From assembly GCA_023417065.1 (NCBI GenBank), contig JAEZGH010000194.1:17644-81643 (forward strand): DNA of 64,000 nt, given 5' to 3'. The position numbers and the translations under genes are program-made. Each line of letters begins with the position of its first letter. Within the stretch, counting starts at the first letter, position 1. This document shows, piece after piece, positions 9,137-17,179 of the stretch. The notes below the pieces were generated by a model. The model did not search any database, was not told the origin of the DNA, and saw only the letters and a program-made list of their open reading frames with translations. Source of the stretch: Bacteroidota bacterium. GTDB taxonomy: Bacteria; Bacteroidota; Bacteroidia; Cytophagales; Cyclobacteriaceae.

Positions 9137-9823
9137 GAGTACGGTTCTTTTTTGTTTTTGTGGAGCATGTTGAAATTCGTTCGAGTTCTTCCGACGCAGA
9201 TTTGCCAGCACTTTCATAGTGGGATTGACGATGAATGGAGTCACTGCTTTCACAACTCTGCCAGGAAACCAAAAAACTAATGCCGGATGGTCCCGACGTT
9301 TGGTTACACATAACGTGATTCTGTTGCGACCAGAGAGGCAACAAATTGTCCCGTCTCACCTCACTTTAACGCATGAAAAACCTAGTCAGAGCCTTTTCTG
9401 CTGCTGGCACTATCTTTTCTTTTGGATGGGCGTGCTCGGTGAACTCAAGAATATCATCACAAGAAATTGGACACGCCAATGTATCAACTGGTGGCTGGGA
9501 TATGTATTGTCTCAACCGGTGGACATTGACCTGACTGTTTTATTCTACTTTGCACGATGCTACGTTGGCATGAATGAATCTCCCTCTGTTGATTCGATTC
9601 CCCCGTCTTTCTCACATGAGTCGGATACTATTTCCTAATACGCCGTTAAATTTCATATTGATCGTAACTTTGCTCCGCATCATGCGTAAATGTGGGTGAA
9701 GCATATGAAACATTTAATCACAACCTCTTTATCCCTGAAAGGATTTTCTACTGCTAAAGGTCTCAACTGACCAATTTTTTATTGCTTCACTATCAAAAAA
9801 TTATCGGCTATTCTTTTGAACTT
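9137..9823. other. Long intergenic region with little coding potential
   Basis: About 690 bases between the LLM oxidoreductase start and the small protein at 9824. Overlapping open frames on both strands give no recognisable protein. One 53-codon frame (9373-9534) is listed separately. A TAACTTTG at 9665-9672 fits the Bacteroidota -7 pattern and could drive the 9824 gene with a leader of about 150 bases. Nothing else stands out. Confidence 0.5.
9373..9534 (+). CDS. Possible small exported peptide, 53 residues
   Basis: ATG-initiated frame beginning MKNLVRAFSAAGTIFSF, which resembles a signal peptide, with a cysteine at residue 21 (GWAC) that does not fit a good lipobox. The remainder has no recognised domain and ends at a TGA. 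It could equally be chance or the remnant of a decayed gene, since the following bases stay open in another frame. Kept only because it is the most protein-like piece of a 690-base gap. Confidence 0.18.
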   Translation: MKNLVRAFSAAGTIFSFGWACSVNSRISSQEIGHANVSTGGWDMYCLNRWTLT

Positions 9824-10156
9824 ATGAATTGGACAACATTATATATTACCGGGCGAAGTGATTTTCGCGATGATGTACGGAAAAGGCTTGAAAATGGTAA
9901 ACTGGATCTGATGAGCGGGTATCTCGAGAGCTCAACAGCCAAAGGTCATTGGGATCTCTACTGGATTAACGATAAATACACACTCCGCGACATTAAGGAG
10001 GTTATAGGAAGTAAACTCATCTGGAAATACAGGTTGCGTTTCTTTCAGGATCTGGAGCAATTTATCGAAGCCGAAAACGTTATCAGTGCCAGGATTCAGA
10101 AGAAAGAGGAAGATGAACAGATGGAGGAGGTGCTCCGTTCGATCAAGGTTTTATGA
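9824..10156 (+). CDS. Hypothetical protein, 110 residues
   Basis: Starts MNWTTLYITGRSDFRDDV; the frame extends 14 codons upstream to a TTG, but the ATG at 9824 gives the more natural N-terminus. No signal peptide or membrane segment. The sequence mixes aromatic and charged residues (GHWDLYWINDKYTLRDIKEVIG), followed by WKYRLRFF and a C-terminal charged helix, which suggests a small soluble domain of about 80 residues. I do not recognise the family. It converges on the WYL regulator and the two stop codons overlap by six bases. Confidence 0.6.
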   Translation: MNWTTLYITGRSDFRDDVRKRLENGKLDLMSGYLESSTAKGHWDLYWINDKYTLRDIKEVIGSKLIWKYRLRFFQDLEQFIEAENVISARIQKKEEDEQMEEVLRSIKVL

Positions 10157-11071
10157 CCTCCACGACGCTTCCAGTTTCGTTGAAATGAATGAAGCAAAAT
10201 CTTCTGGGCCAACTACCTTTATCTCATCGATAAGCCCCATGACAAACCGCGCCACTCCTTCATAGCTCGCAACCGGCGCATGAAAGAAGTAGTGATCTTC
10301 TTTCTTCTCAATAAATGGAATAGAAAGGGGAAACTCCTCACGGATCAGCAGGAACGCCCGCATACTCAGTTTCAGGGAAACCCAATGTTTTGATTCGCCA
10401 CCGAAGTGAAAAATATCGGTGGTCGTTTTTTTATGCTGATCTTCAAAGGCGAAGCTGGTTTCCAGTTCCACAACTTCCCCGATCCGGTCAAGTTTGAACT
10501 GCTTGCAGACCTTATCGTGTGTGTCGAGCGCCATCACGGAAAGGTAGTTGTCGCCAAAATGAATAGGTTCGACCAGGCGGTCGCGAACTTCATTGCTATT
10601 TGCGGAATGATAGTTCTTCAGTACCACCTGCTTCTTATTGCGGATTGCCTCCGACAACTGTTCGACAAATTTGCCCTGGCGAGCTTTGACAAACAGCCGC
10701 GGCATGGCGTCCATTTCGGAGTTCAGCGCAAGCTTTTTCAGTAGGGTGTTCTTCAGCGGATTGTCACCAGTGCCACCCTGTATTAGCTGCTTTATAAGCT
10801 TAGTTTCTTCAATGGTGAACTGCGCCTGCGAGGGGTCGTCTTCGGAGGTAGCAATGAAATACCGATTCTGGAAATCCTGTTCGATCAGAAAGTTGGCTTC
10901 TTCCAGCAGGGAGATATAGCGGTAAATCGTTCGCTCGCTGGAATCAAATCGTGCCGCCAACTGCTTAATGGTATAATGACCTGACTTAAGTACCGCAATA
11001 ATCTGGAATAGCTTCAACAACCTTGCCTGCGGTATAATGGATTCGGTCGCCTTCTTTTTCTTCTTTTCCAT
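10151..11071 (-). CDS. HTH and WYL-domain transcriptional regulator
   Basis: About 306 residues from ATG 11071 (MEKKKKKATES). A DeoR-like helix-turn-helix covers roughly residues 15-75 (TIKQLAARFDSSERTIYRYISLLEEANF). The central part has YafY/WYL features (KQVVLKNYHSANSNEVRDRLVEPIHFGDNYLSVMALD), followed by a WCX-like C-terminal extension. WYL regulators bind nucleic-acid or nucleotide ligands and often control DNA-repair or phage-defence genes. It is divergent from the DUF2130 gene with 87 bases between starts, so that gene is the likely target. The frame extends 44 codons further upstream, but that part is unlike the family. Confidence 0.85.
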   Translation of the reverse strand: MEKKKKKATESIIPQARLLKLFQIIAVLKSGHYTIKQLAARFDSSERTIYRYISLLEEANFLIEQDFQNRYFIATSEDDPSQAQFTIEETKLIKQLIQGGTGDNPLKNTLLKKLALNSEMDAMPRLFVKARQGKFVEQLSEAIRNKKQVVLKNYHSANSNEVRDRLVEPIHFGDNYLSVMALDTHDKVCKQFKLDRIGEVVELETSFAFEDQHKKTTTDIFHFGGESKHWVSLKLSMRAFLLIREEFPLSIPFIEKKEDHYFFHAPVASYEGVARFVMGLIDEIKVVGPEDFASFISTKLEASWRS

Positions 11072-11158
11072 GCTCCAAAGTAGCATTTTTTTCGTTTTGC
11101 CCAGCCTGACACTAGTTGTCACCAGCAGGAAGCCAAATTGCATGCAAACGAAATTGCC

Positions 11159-12424
11159 ATGACAACAATCGCAAAACACCAGCTGATGATTAAGTGTCCA
11201 CATTGCGGCGAAAGCATCTCACCTGAAGATGCACTAAGCCATGATCTCAGAACGCAGCTCCAGCACGACTTTGAACAACGCCTGAAGGAAATGTCTCTCA
11301 AAACAGAGCAGCGAATCCGGTTGCAGGAAAGCGAGAAGTTTTCGCGGCAACTCGAGGCCTTGAAACAAGAAACGCAGTTCAAAAATCAACGTTTGAAGGC
11401 ACTTGAGGAGGAGTCGGTGAACCTGAGGCGCAAGGAAGCTGAGCTTCGTGATCGCGAGGAACGCCTTGACCTGGACATGAAGAACAAGTTGCTTGAGCGC
11501 GAAAAGCTTCTTCGTGAGCATGCAGAGAAGACAGCCCGCGAAAAGGCGCTGCTGGAGATTCGCGAACGTGAGCGCCGTCTTGAACTCGAACGCGAGCGGA
11601 TGGAGCTCTTGCTCAGACAGCGCGTAAATGAGGAAGCAGAAAAGGCGCGGGAGGAGGAACGCATGAAGAACCTTGAATTACAGAAGAAGCTCGACGATCA
11701 AAGCAAGCTCATCAATGAGATGAAGCGGAAGTCAGACCAGGGTAGTATGCAGCTGCAGGGCGAAGTTCAGGAACTGGCGTTGGAGGAATTCCTACGGTCC
11801 AGCTTTCCTCGCGACGGTGTAGAAGAAATTGCAAAAGGTAAACGCGGCGGTGACTGTCTGCATGTCGTGAAAGACCCGTTTGACCGCATCTGTGGCCGGA
11901 TTATGTACGAGAGCAAGAGAACAAAGCATTTCAGCAATGAATGGATTGGGAAGCTGAAGGAGGACATGCGCCTTAAGCAAGCCGACATCGGCGTTATTGT
12001 AACGGAAGCATTACCCGACGGAATGACCCGGTTTGGTGAAATCGACGGCGTCTGGATTTGTTCCTATCCTGAGTTCAAGGCTCTGGCGCACCTGTTTCGA
12101 GCAAATATGTCCCGAATTGGGGAAGTTGTCGCCTCTCAGGAAAACCGCGGCGAGAAGATGCACATGATCTACAGCTACGTGACAGGCGTGGAGTTCCGCC
12201 AGAAAATAGAGGCGGCATTCGATGCTTACCAGGAGATGCAGGAAGACTTGATCCGGGAAAAAACGCTGTTTGTAAGTCATTGGTCCCGGCGTGAAAAGCG
12301 GCTCCTCAAGGCCATGGAAAACCTTTCATCGTTATATGGTGATGTGCGAGGAATCGCTGGCGGCGCCGTTCAGGAAATCAGAAGTCTTGAGATGGGCGGT
12401 CATTTGCTGGACATGTCGGCCTGA
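11159..12424 (+). CDS. DUF2130 family coiled-coil protein, possible PD-(D/E)XK nuclease
   Basis: 421 residues from ATG 11159. The N-terminus has a zinc-ribbon half-site (IKCPHCGESISPEDA). Residues about 30-195 are a very charged uninterrupted coiled coil rich in Arg and Glu. The C-terminal domain (about 205-415) is the DUF2130 core: EFLRSSFPRDGVEEIAKGKR, then GGDCLHVV with Asp232 and IMYESKRTK with Glu251 and Lys253, an arrangement that fits a D...ExK nuclease signature. Family membership is by recall; nuclease activity is inference from three residues. Divergent from the WYL regulator. An in-frame TTG at 11138 is a less likely start. Confidence 0.8.
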   Translation: MTTIAKHQLMIKCPHCGESISPEDALSHDLRTQLQHDFEQRLKEMSLKTEQRIRLQESEKFSRQLEALKQETQFKNQRLKALEEESVNLRRKEAELRDREERLDLDMKNKLLEREKLLREHAEKTAREKALLEIRERERRLELERERMELLLRQRVNEEAEKAREEERMKNLELQKKLDDQSKLINEMKRKSDQGSMQLQGEVQELALEEFLRSSFPRDGVEEIAKGKRGGDCLHVVKDPFDRICGRIMYESKRTKHFSNEWIGKLKEDMRLKQADIGVIVTEALPDGMTRFGEIDGVWICSYPEFKALAHLFRANMSRIGEVVASQENRGEKMHMIYSYVTGVEFRQKIEAAFDAYQEMQEDLIREKTLFVSHWSRREKRLLKAMENLSSLYGDVRGIAGGAVQEIRSLEMGGHLLDMSA

Positions 12425-12437
12425 ACCCCGCAGAGCA

Positions 12438-12470
12438 GGAGGGCTTTCAGCCTCACGGCTGGGGCCTCTC
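12438..12470 (+). terminator. Imperfect hairpin after the DUF2130 gene
   Basis: A CAGCC-TCAC-GGCTG hairpin is flanked by partly pairing GGC/GCC and GAG/CTC arms. The nearest T-run (TTTTTT) lies about 15 bases beyond, so it is not a textbook intrinsic terminator. It is the only structure between the stop codon and the next promoter candidate. Confidence 0.25.
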
Positions 12471-12590
12471 TGAAAAGTTGGTGCGATTTTTTATATGAAT
12501 AATAGGAGCCGGAATCGCGAATTTGCTTCGCCTTATGGAAGACAAACTTTCGTTAGGTAGAAAAAAAAATCCGATTCTGGCCGGCAATAG

Positions 12591-12623
12591 TTGACAAATA
12601 GAAAACTTTATCGTTTAATTTTG
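12591..12623 (+). promoter_or_regulatory. Candidate promoter of the arginine operon
   Basis: TTG at 12591-12593 and TAATTTTG at 12616-12623 are separated by 22 bases, close to the Bacteroidota -33/-7 arrangement. Transcription would begin near 12630 and give a leader of about 300 bases before the GNAT gene. The leader contains the arginine-rich peptide frame at 12793-12837. No other good promoter lies nearer the first enzyme gene. Confidence 0.5.
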
Positions 12624-12792
12624 CATTTAGAAGTAGCAATAAGCAAAACTAAAACTCATACTGAATGACTTTCCTCTAGGTTTAACTATTAAACAACTAA
12701 GAAAGAAATTGAAAACATTGTTCACCATCTTTAAAGCAGCCACGGCAGCTTTCTCCCCTTCCGGAACAACCCCGTTCTTAGCCCATGCCTGC

Positions 12793-12837
12793 ATGGTGAC
12801 CAGGCGCCGCCGACCCGTACGCGTTGTGCGTATCTGA
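12793..12837 (+). CDS. Putative arginine-rich leader peptide of the arg operon
   Basis: ATG at 12793 opens a 14-codon frame, MVTRRRRPVRVVRI, then TGA. Six of the 14 codons are arginine (AGG, CGC, CGC, CGA, CGC, CGT), including four in a row. The frame is open upstream and could start at TTG 12709, giving 42 residues that begin (M)KTLFTIFKAATAAF. It sits on the coding strand between a promoter candidate and the first gene of an eight-gene arginine cluster, where a ribosome-stalling leader peptide would be expected. No argR-like repressor gene is in the window. Chance cannot be excluded from one sequence. Confidence 0.5.
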   Translation: MVTRRRRPVRVVRI

Positions 12838-12882
12838 TACTTACATCCCACATTCCAGCAATCCCGTGATGTCCAGGACATC
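12817..12882 (+). promoter_or_regulatory. Candidate attenuator structures following the leader peptide
   Basis: Several competing inverted repeats are visible: TACGC/GCGTA with a GTTGT loop inside the last leader codons; GTATC/GATAC across the stop codon; and GATGT at 12868-12872, which can pair either with ACATC at 843-847 of the same kilobase (12843-12847) or with ACATC at 12878-12882. The last two pairings exclude each other, as in an attenuation switch. The downstream T-run is short (TTTT at 12901), so a translational or Rho-linked readout is as likely as intrinsic termination. Confidence 0.35.
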
Positions 12883-12935
12883 CGCATCTGCTATTCGTCG
12901 TTTTCAATTCATTATCATTTAACGTCTGATTTACA

Positions 12936-13715
12936 TTGCAAAATCAACATAATATTATTGTTAGGCTGGCTACAGCTGATGATAAACATTACGCTCCGGT
13001 GATTACTCAGGAAATGGAGGAGTCTGCGAAAGCGCGTGGTACCGGTATTGCCAAGCGTTCACCGGAATATCTCGTCAAGAAAATTGAAGAGGGGAAAGCC
13101 GTCATTGCCGTAACTCCGGATGGCACATGGGTGGGTTTCTGCTATATCGAAGCATGGCAACATGACAAGTACGTCGCAAACTCCGGCCTGATTGTGTCGC
13201 CGCCATTTCGCAAGACGGGTATCGCTACTGAAATCAAAAGGAAAATTTTCAACCTCTCCAGAGAGAAATATCCGCACGCCAAAATATTTGGATTGACCAC
13301 CGGACTGGCCGTCATGAAGATCAACTCCGAACTCGGTTACGAGCCTGTAACCTATTCGGAACTTACTACCGACGAGGAGTTCTGGAAAGGCTGCCAGAGC
13401 TGTGTCAACTATGATATTTTGGTTGCCAAGGGACGGAAGAACTGTATGTGTACAGCTATGCTGTTCGACCCCGAGGAAGCCGAGGCCAAACTACGCGCTG
13501 CCAAAGAACGCGAGAACGCCAAGCCGGCGATGGTTACTCCACAGGGAGAATTGGTAACACCTCATCGCCACCGTCAGTTTAAAGGGAATTTCAAACTATT
13601 TGAGCGCTGGGTGCGCTTCAAGCAATTCGTTCTCCTCAAGAAATCCCGTAAGAAGGACGACGGCAACGGCAATTCAGAAAAGAAGAAGTCTATCTTTAGC
13701 TTATTCTTCTGGTAG
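12936..13715 (+). CDS. GNAT N-acyltransferase, candidate first enzyme of arginine synthesis
   Basis: 259 residues with a TTG start. The GNAT acyl-CoA loop is seen at SPPFRKTGIATE (about residues 88-99), with preceding beta-strands GTWVGFCYIEAW. After the GNAT core there is a cysteine-containing segment (CQSCVNYDIL, then GRKNCMCTAM) and a basic, probably disordered tail of about 100 residues. It leads the arginine cluster, which has no argA, argJ or ArgB-fused synthase in the window, so it is the best candidate for acylating glutamate. Given the predicted succinylornithine transcarbamylase, the acyl donor may be succinyl-CoA; that is inference from context. Confidence 0.75.
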   Translation: MQNQHNIIVRLATADDKHYAPVITQEMEESAKARGTGIAKRSPEYLVKKIEEGKAVIAVTPDGTWVGFCYIEAWQHDKYVANSGLIVSPPFRKTGIATEIKRKIFNLSREKYPHAKIFGLTTGLAVMKINSELGYEPVTYSELTTDEEFWKGCQSCVNYDILVAKGRKNCMCTAMLFDPEEAEAKLRAAKERENAKPAMVTPQGELVTPHRHRQFKGNFKLFERWVRFKQFVLLKKSRKKDDGNGNSEKKKSIFSLFFW

Positions 13716-13805
13716 CCTTATATTCGCACGAAGATCTTTAACACCTAATTTTAACCATTTCACGTGCGCCAGGACACTGGGCCTGGCCACGCGTTCCTGA
13801 ACAAG

Positions 13806-15008
13806 ATGAAGAAAAAAGTAGTTTTGGCCTTCAGTGGGGGGTTGGATACCTCTTACTGCGTGAAGTACCTCAGCGAGGAAAAAGGTTTTGAAGTACATAC
13901 CCTCACTGTCAATACCGGAGGTTTCGATCAACAGGAAATCAGTGAAATCGAAAAACGCGCCCAATACCTTGGCGTGGCGTCCCACAAGACTGTCGACGAA
14001 ACAAAAAACTATTACGATACCGTAATACGCTTCCTCATCTACGGAAATGTTCTCAAGAATAACACCTACCCTTTAAGCGTAAGCGCTGAACGAATGTCGC
14101 AGGCACTGGCTACTGCCAACTACGCCCGTGAAATAAATGCAGACGCTGTTGCTCATGGTAGCACCGGTGCAGGGAATGATCAGGTTCGCTTCGATATGAT
14201 CCTTAACATACTTGTTCCGGGTATTGAAATAATCACACCGATACGTGAGATGAAACTTTCCCGCGAAGCCGAGATCGAATACCTGCGCGCAAAAGGCGTT
14301 GAGATGAACTTCACGAAGGCAATGTATTCAATCAACAAAGGTATCTGGGGCACGTCTGTCGGGGGCAAAGAAACGCTCAACTCCCTTGGAATGCTTCCTG
14401 AAGATGCATGGCCAACAAAAGTGACAAAAACCGGTGAAGAAACGGTAAAGCTTAGATTTGAGAAAGGTGAGCTGGTTGCAGTTAACGATCGCCGGTTTGA
14501 TCATCCCACTCAAGCCATTCAGGAACTTCAGGCAATTGCAGGACCATACGGCGTAGGACGCGATATCCATGTTGGGGATACCATCATTGGAATCAAAGGC
14601 CGTGTTGGATTTGAAGCGGCTGCTCCTATGCTGATCATTAAGGCGCATCACGCGCTGGAGAAATACGTTCTCACGAAGTGGCAATTGTCATGGAAAGATC
14701 AGCTGGCCCAATTCTACGGCAACTGGCTCCACGAAGGCCAATATCTCGATCCTGTTATGCGCGACATGGAAGCGTTCTTAACCAGTACGCAGAAGCATGT
14801 CACTGGTGATGTACATATTCAATTGTACCCATACCGCTTCCAGGTCCTTGGCATAGAATCCCCCTTCGATCTGATGTCAGCCAAGTTTGGCAAATACGGC
14901 GAGATGAACCTTGGGTGGACTGGCGAGGATGTGAAAGGTTTCTCGAAGATATTCGGAAATCAGACCATGATTTACAATCAGGTCGCCAACGAAGGCGGAG
15001 ACCAATAG
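13806..15008 (+). CDS. argG: Argininosuccinate synthase
   Basis: 400 residues. Joins citrulline and aspartate with ATP to give argininosuccinate. MKKKVVLAFSGGLDTSYCVKYL contains the N-type ATP pyrophosphatase loop SGGLDTS; AHGSTGAGNDQVRFD is the citrulline/aspartate-binding segment. The frame opens at a GTG 42 bases upstream, but the ATG at 13806 starts directly before the conserved first strand. Here the reaction follows removal of the acyl group by the M20 enzyme encoded later in the operon. Gap of 90 bases after the GNAT gene. Confidence 0.95.
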   Translation: MKKKVVLAFSGGLDTSYCVKYLSEEKGFEVHTLTVNTGGFDQQEISEIEKRAQYLGVASHKTVDETKNYYDTVIRFLIYGNVLKNNTYPLSVSAERMSQALATANYAREINADAVAHGSTGAGNDQVRFDMILNILVPGIEIITPIREMKLSREAEIEYLRAKGVEMNFTKAMYSINKGIWGTSVGGKETLNSLGMLPEDAWPTKVTKTGEETVKLRFEKGELVAVNDRRFDHPTQAIQELQAIAGPYGVGRDIHVGDTIIGIKGRVGFEAAAPMLIIKAHHALEKYVLTKWQLSWKDQLAQFYGNWLHEGQYLDPVMRDMEAFLTSTQKHVTGDVHIQLYPYRFQVLGIESPFDLMSAKFGKYGEMNLGWTGEDVKGFSKIFGNQTMIYNQVANEGGDQ

Positions 15009-15069
15009 GTTGTTTTTTCTCATCCACAAACGTCATCATCTACTTTGACGTTTGGCAAATATCTTTCAG

Positions 15070-16047
15070 ATGGCAAAAAAAATTAAGGCAGGCATTGTTG
15101 GTGGCGCGGGTTACACCGGAGGCGAAACAACTCGACTGTTGTTGAATCACCCTAACGTCGATCTGGTTTTTGTTCATAGCCGCAGCAATGCAGGCAATCC
15201 ACTGTATACCTCGCACCCCGATCTCGCAGGAGACACCGAGCTTACATTCACTGATTCGCTTGAACATGACGTGGATGTGGTATTCCTGTGTCTTGGTCAC
15301 GGCGAGAGCAAGAAATTTCTACAAAACCACCCTTTTGCCGATAGCGTACGCATTATAGACCTCAGCCAGGATTTTCGGTTAGGGGAGACAGTAGGTAACC
15401 GTTCATTCGTATACGGATTGCCCGAGTTGAACAAAGATGCCATCCGCAAGGCGAATAACATCGCGAATCCGGGTTGCTTTGCGACTGGCATTCAGCTGGC
15501 GCTCCTTCCTGTAGCCTCACAAGGTAAACTTCCCGAAGTAAATATCACCGGAATAACAGGTGCCACAGGAGCGGGACAGAAACTGCAGGATACGACGCAT
15601 TTCACATGGCGTGCGAATAACATATCTGCTTATAAAACACTGACTCATCAGCACCTCAGAGAAATCAAACGCACTCTGACGCAACTGCAGCCATCATTCG
15701 GGAATGCAGTTAATTTTATTCCATGGCGAGGTGATTTCCCCCGCGGAATTTTCGTTAGTGCCTGCTTCCGATATGATGGTTCCCTGGATGACGCAAAGAC
15801 ATTGTACAAAGAATTTTATAAGAGCCATCCATTTACAATTGTGTCCGACAAGAGTATTGATCTTAAACAGGTAGTGAATACCAACAAGTGTCTGATTGGG
15901 ATTGAGAAGGAAGGCGACTTGCTTGTGGTACATACTGCCACTGATAACCTGCTTAAGGGAGCATCCGGTCAGGCCGTTCAAAATTTGAACCTGATGTTCG
16001 GGATTGACGAAACTGCAGGACTTAAACTGAAATCCATCGTCTTTTGA
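15070..16047 (+). CDS. argC: N-acyl-gamma-glutamyl-phosphate reductase
   Basis: 325 residues. Reduces N-acyl-glutamyl phosphate to the semialdehyde with NADPH. The start MAKKIKAGIVGGAGYTGGE shows the GxxGxxG nucleotide-binding loop; the catalytic Cys is in NPGCFATG, and FIPWRGDFPRGI belongs to the C-terminal substrate region. ATG 15070 is preferred over an ATG six codons upstream because the conserved fold begins there. Succinyl- versus acetyl-glutamyl substrate cannot be told from this gene alone. Confidence 0.94.
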   Translation: MAKKIKAGIVGGAGYTGGETTRLLLNHPNVDLVFVHSRSNAGNPLYTSHPDLAGDTELTFTDSLEHDVDVVFLCLGHGESKKFLQNHPFADSVRIIDLSQDFRLGETVGNRSFVYGLPELNKDAIRKANNIANPGCFATGIQLALLPVASQGKLPEVNITGITGATGAGQKLQDTTHFTWRANNISAYKTLTHQHLREIKRTLTQLQPSFGNAVNFIPWRGDFPRGIFVSACFRYDGSLDDAKTLYKEFYKSHPFTIVSDKSIDLKQVVNTNKCLIGIEKEGDLLVVHTATDNLLKGASGQAVQNLNLMFGIDETAGLKLKSIVF

Positions 16048-16057
16048 AAATGCCATC

Positions 16058-17179
16058 ATGAAGTTATTCGACGTCTATCCACTTTTCGATATCAATCCCG
16101 TAAAAGCCGAAGGTTCCTGGTTGTGGGACGACAAAGACAGAAAGTACCTCGACCTCTATGGAGGTCATGCGGTCATATCAATAGGGCATTCACATCCGCA
16201 TTACATAAAGCGAATAACGGATCAGTTAAACCGTATTGGCTTTTATTCAAACAGCGTATTGAATCCGCTGCAGGAGGAACTTGCCGAAAAGCTGGGCCGA
16301 ATATCAGGGTACCCGCAGTACCAATTGTTCCTCTGTAACTCAGGTGCAGAGGCAAATGAGAATGCTCTCAAGCTTGCGTCGTTTGTAACGGGGCGTAAAA
16401 AGGTTATCGCTTTCAAAAAGGCATTTCACGGAAGGACATCGGGAGCGGTTGCCGCGACTGATAATCCCAAAATCGTTGCACCTTTCAATGCAGGTCACGA
16501 TATCGAGTTCATTCCGCTTAACCAACATGGCGCCCTCGACGAGGCGCTCGACGATTCCGTTGCAGCAGTGATCATTGAAGGTATTCAGGGAGTAGGAGGT
16601 ATCCAATTGCCTGACGACAGGTTTCTTAAATTCGTGCAGGAGCGTTGTGAAGAAAACGGGTCTCTTCTGATACTGGACGAAATACAATCCGGCTACGGTC
16701 GCACGGGAAAGTTTTTTGCGCACCAGTTCTCCTCTGTTAAACCGCATCTTATCACAATGGCTAAGGGAATGGGTAACGGATTCCCTATTGGTGGAGTGTT
16801 GATTCACCAAGACATAAAACCCTGGAGTGGTATGTTGGGTACCACTTTCGGCGGCAACTACCTCGCTTCGGCGGCGGCGCTTGCAGTACTCGAAGTTATG
16901 GAGAAGGAAGATCTGATGGCAAATGCCACCAAGGTGGGGGCCTATCTTATGGGTAGTCTTATAGACGTTCCCGGCATTGAAAAAGTAAGAGGCCGGGGGC
17001 TGATGATTGGCTTTGACTTGCCGGAATCGAAAAAATCTGTGAGAAAGGATTTACTTGTCAAGCATGGTATCTTCACAGGCGAAGCGAAACCAAATACCAT
17101 CCGACTACTGCCTTCTCTGGCGGTGACTATGGATGAAGCGACTATCTTTCTGAATGCACTCAAAGAGGAATTGAAATGA
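16058..17179 (+). CDS. argD: N-acylornithine aminotransferase
   Basis: 373 residues, class III PLP aminotransferase. Converts N-acyl-glutamate semialdehyde to N-acylornithine. NSGAEANENALKLA is the phosphate-binding segment, LILDEIQSGYGRTG holds the Asp that contacts the pyridine nitrogen, and MAKGMGNGFPIGG contains the Schiff-base Lys. Starts 10 bases after argC and overlaps argF' by the four bases ATGA, implying translational coupling. Confidence 0.94.
   Translation: MKLFDVYPLFDINPVKAEGSWLWDDKDRKYLDLYGGHAVISIGHSHPHYIKRITDQLNRIGFYSNSVLNPLQEELAEKLGRISGYPQYQLFLCNSGAEANENALKLASFVTGRKKVIAFKKAFHGRTSGAVAATDNPKIVAPFNAGHDIEFIPLNQHGALDEALDDSVAAVIIEGIQGVGGIQLPDDRFLKFVQERCEENGSLLILDEIQSGYGRTGKFFAHQFSSVKPHLITMAKGMGNGFPIGGVLIHQDIKPWSGMLGTTFGGNYLASAAALAVLEVMEKEDLMANATKVGAYLMGSLIDVPGIEKVRGRGLMIGFDLPESKKSVRKDLLVKHGIFTGEAKPNTIRLLPSLAVTMDEATIFLNALKEELK

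Noticed and set aside
9219..9638. 139-codon plus-strand frame in the long intergenic region
   Set aside because: No domain, odd composition (many Trp and Cys), and it overlaps the start region of the LLM oxidoreductase on the other strand.
12627..12887. 86-codon open frame on the minus strand over the arg leader
   Set aside because: No recognisable protein; it is antisense to the arginine-rich leader frame and its arginines come partly from the complementary GC-rich codons.
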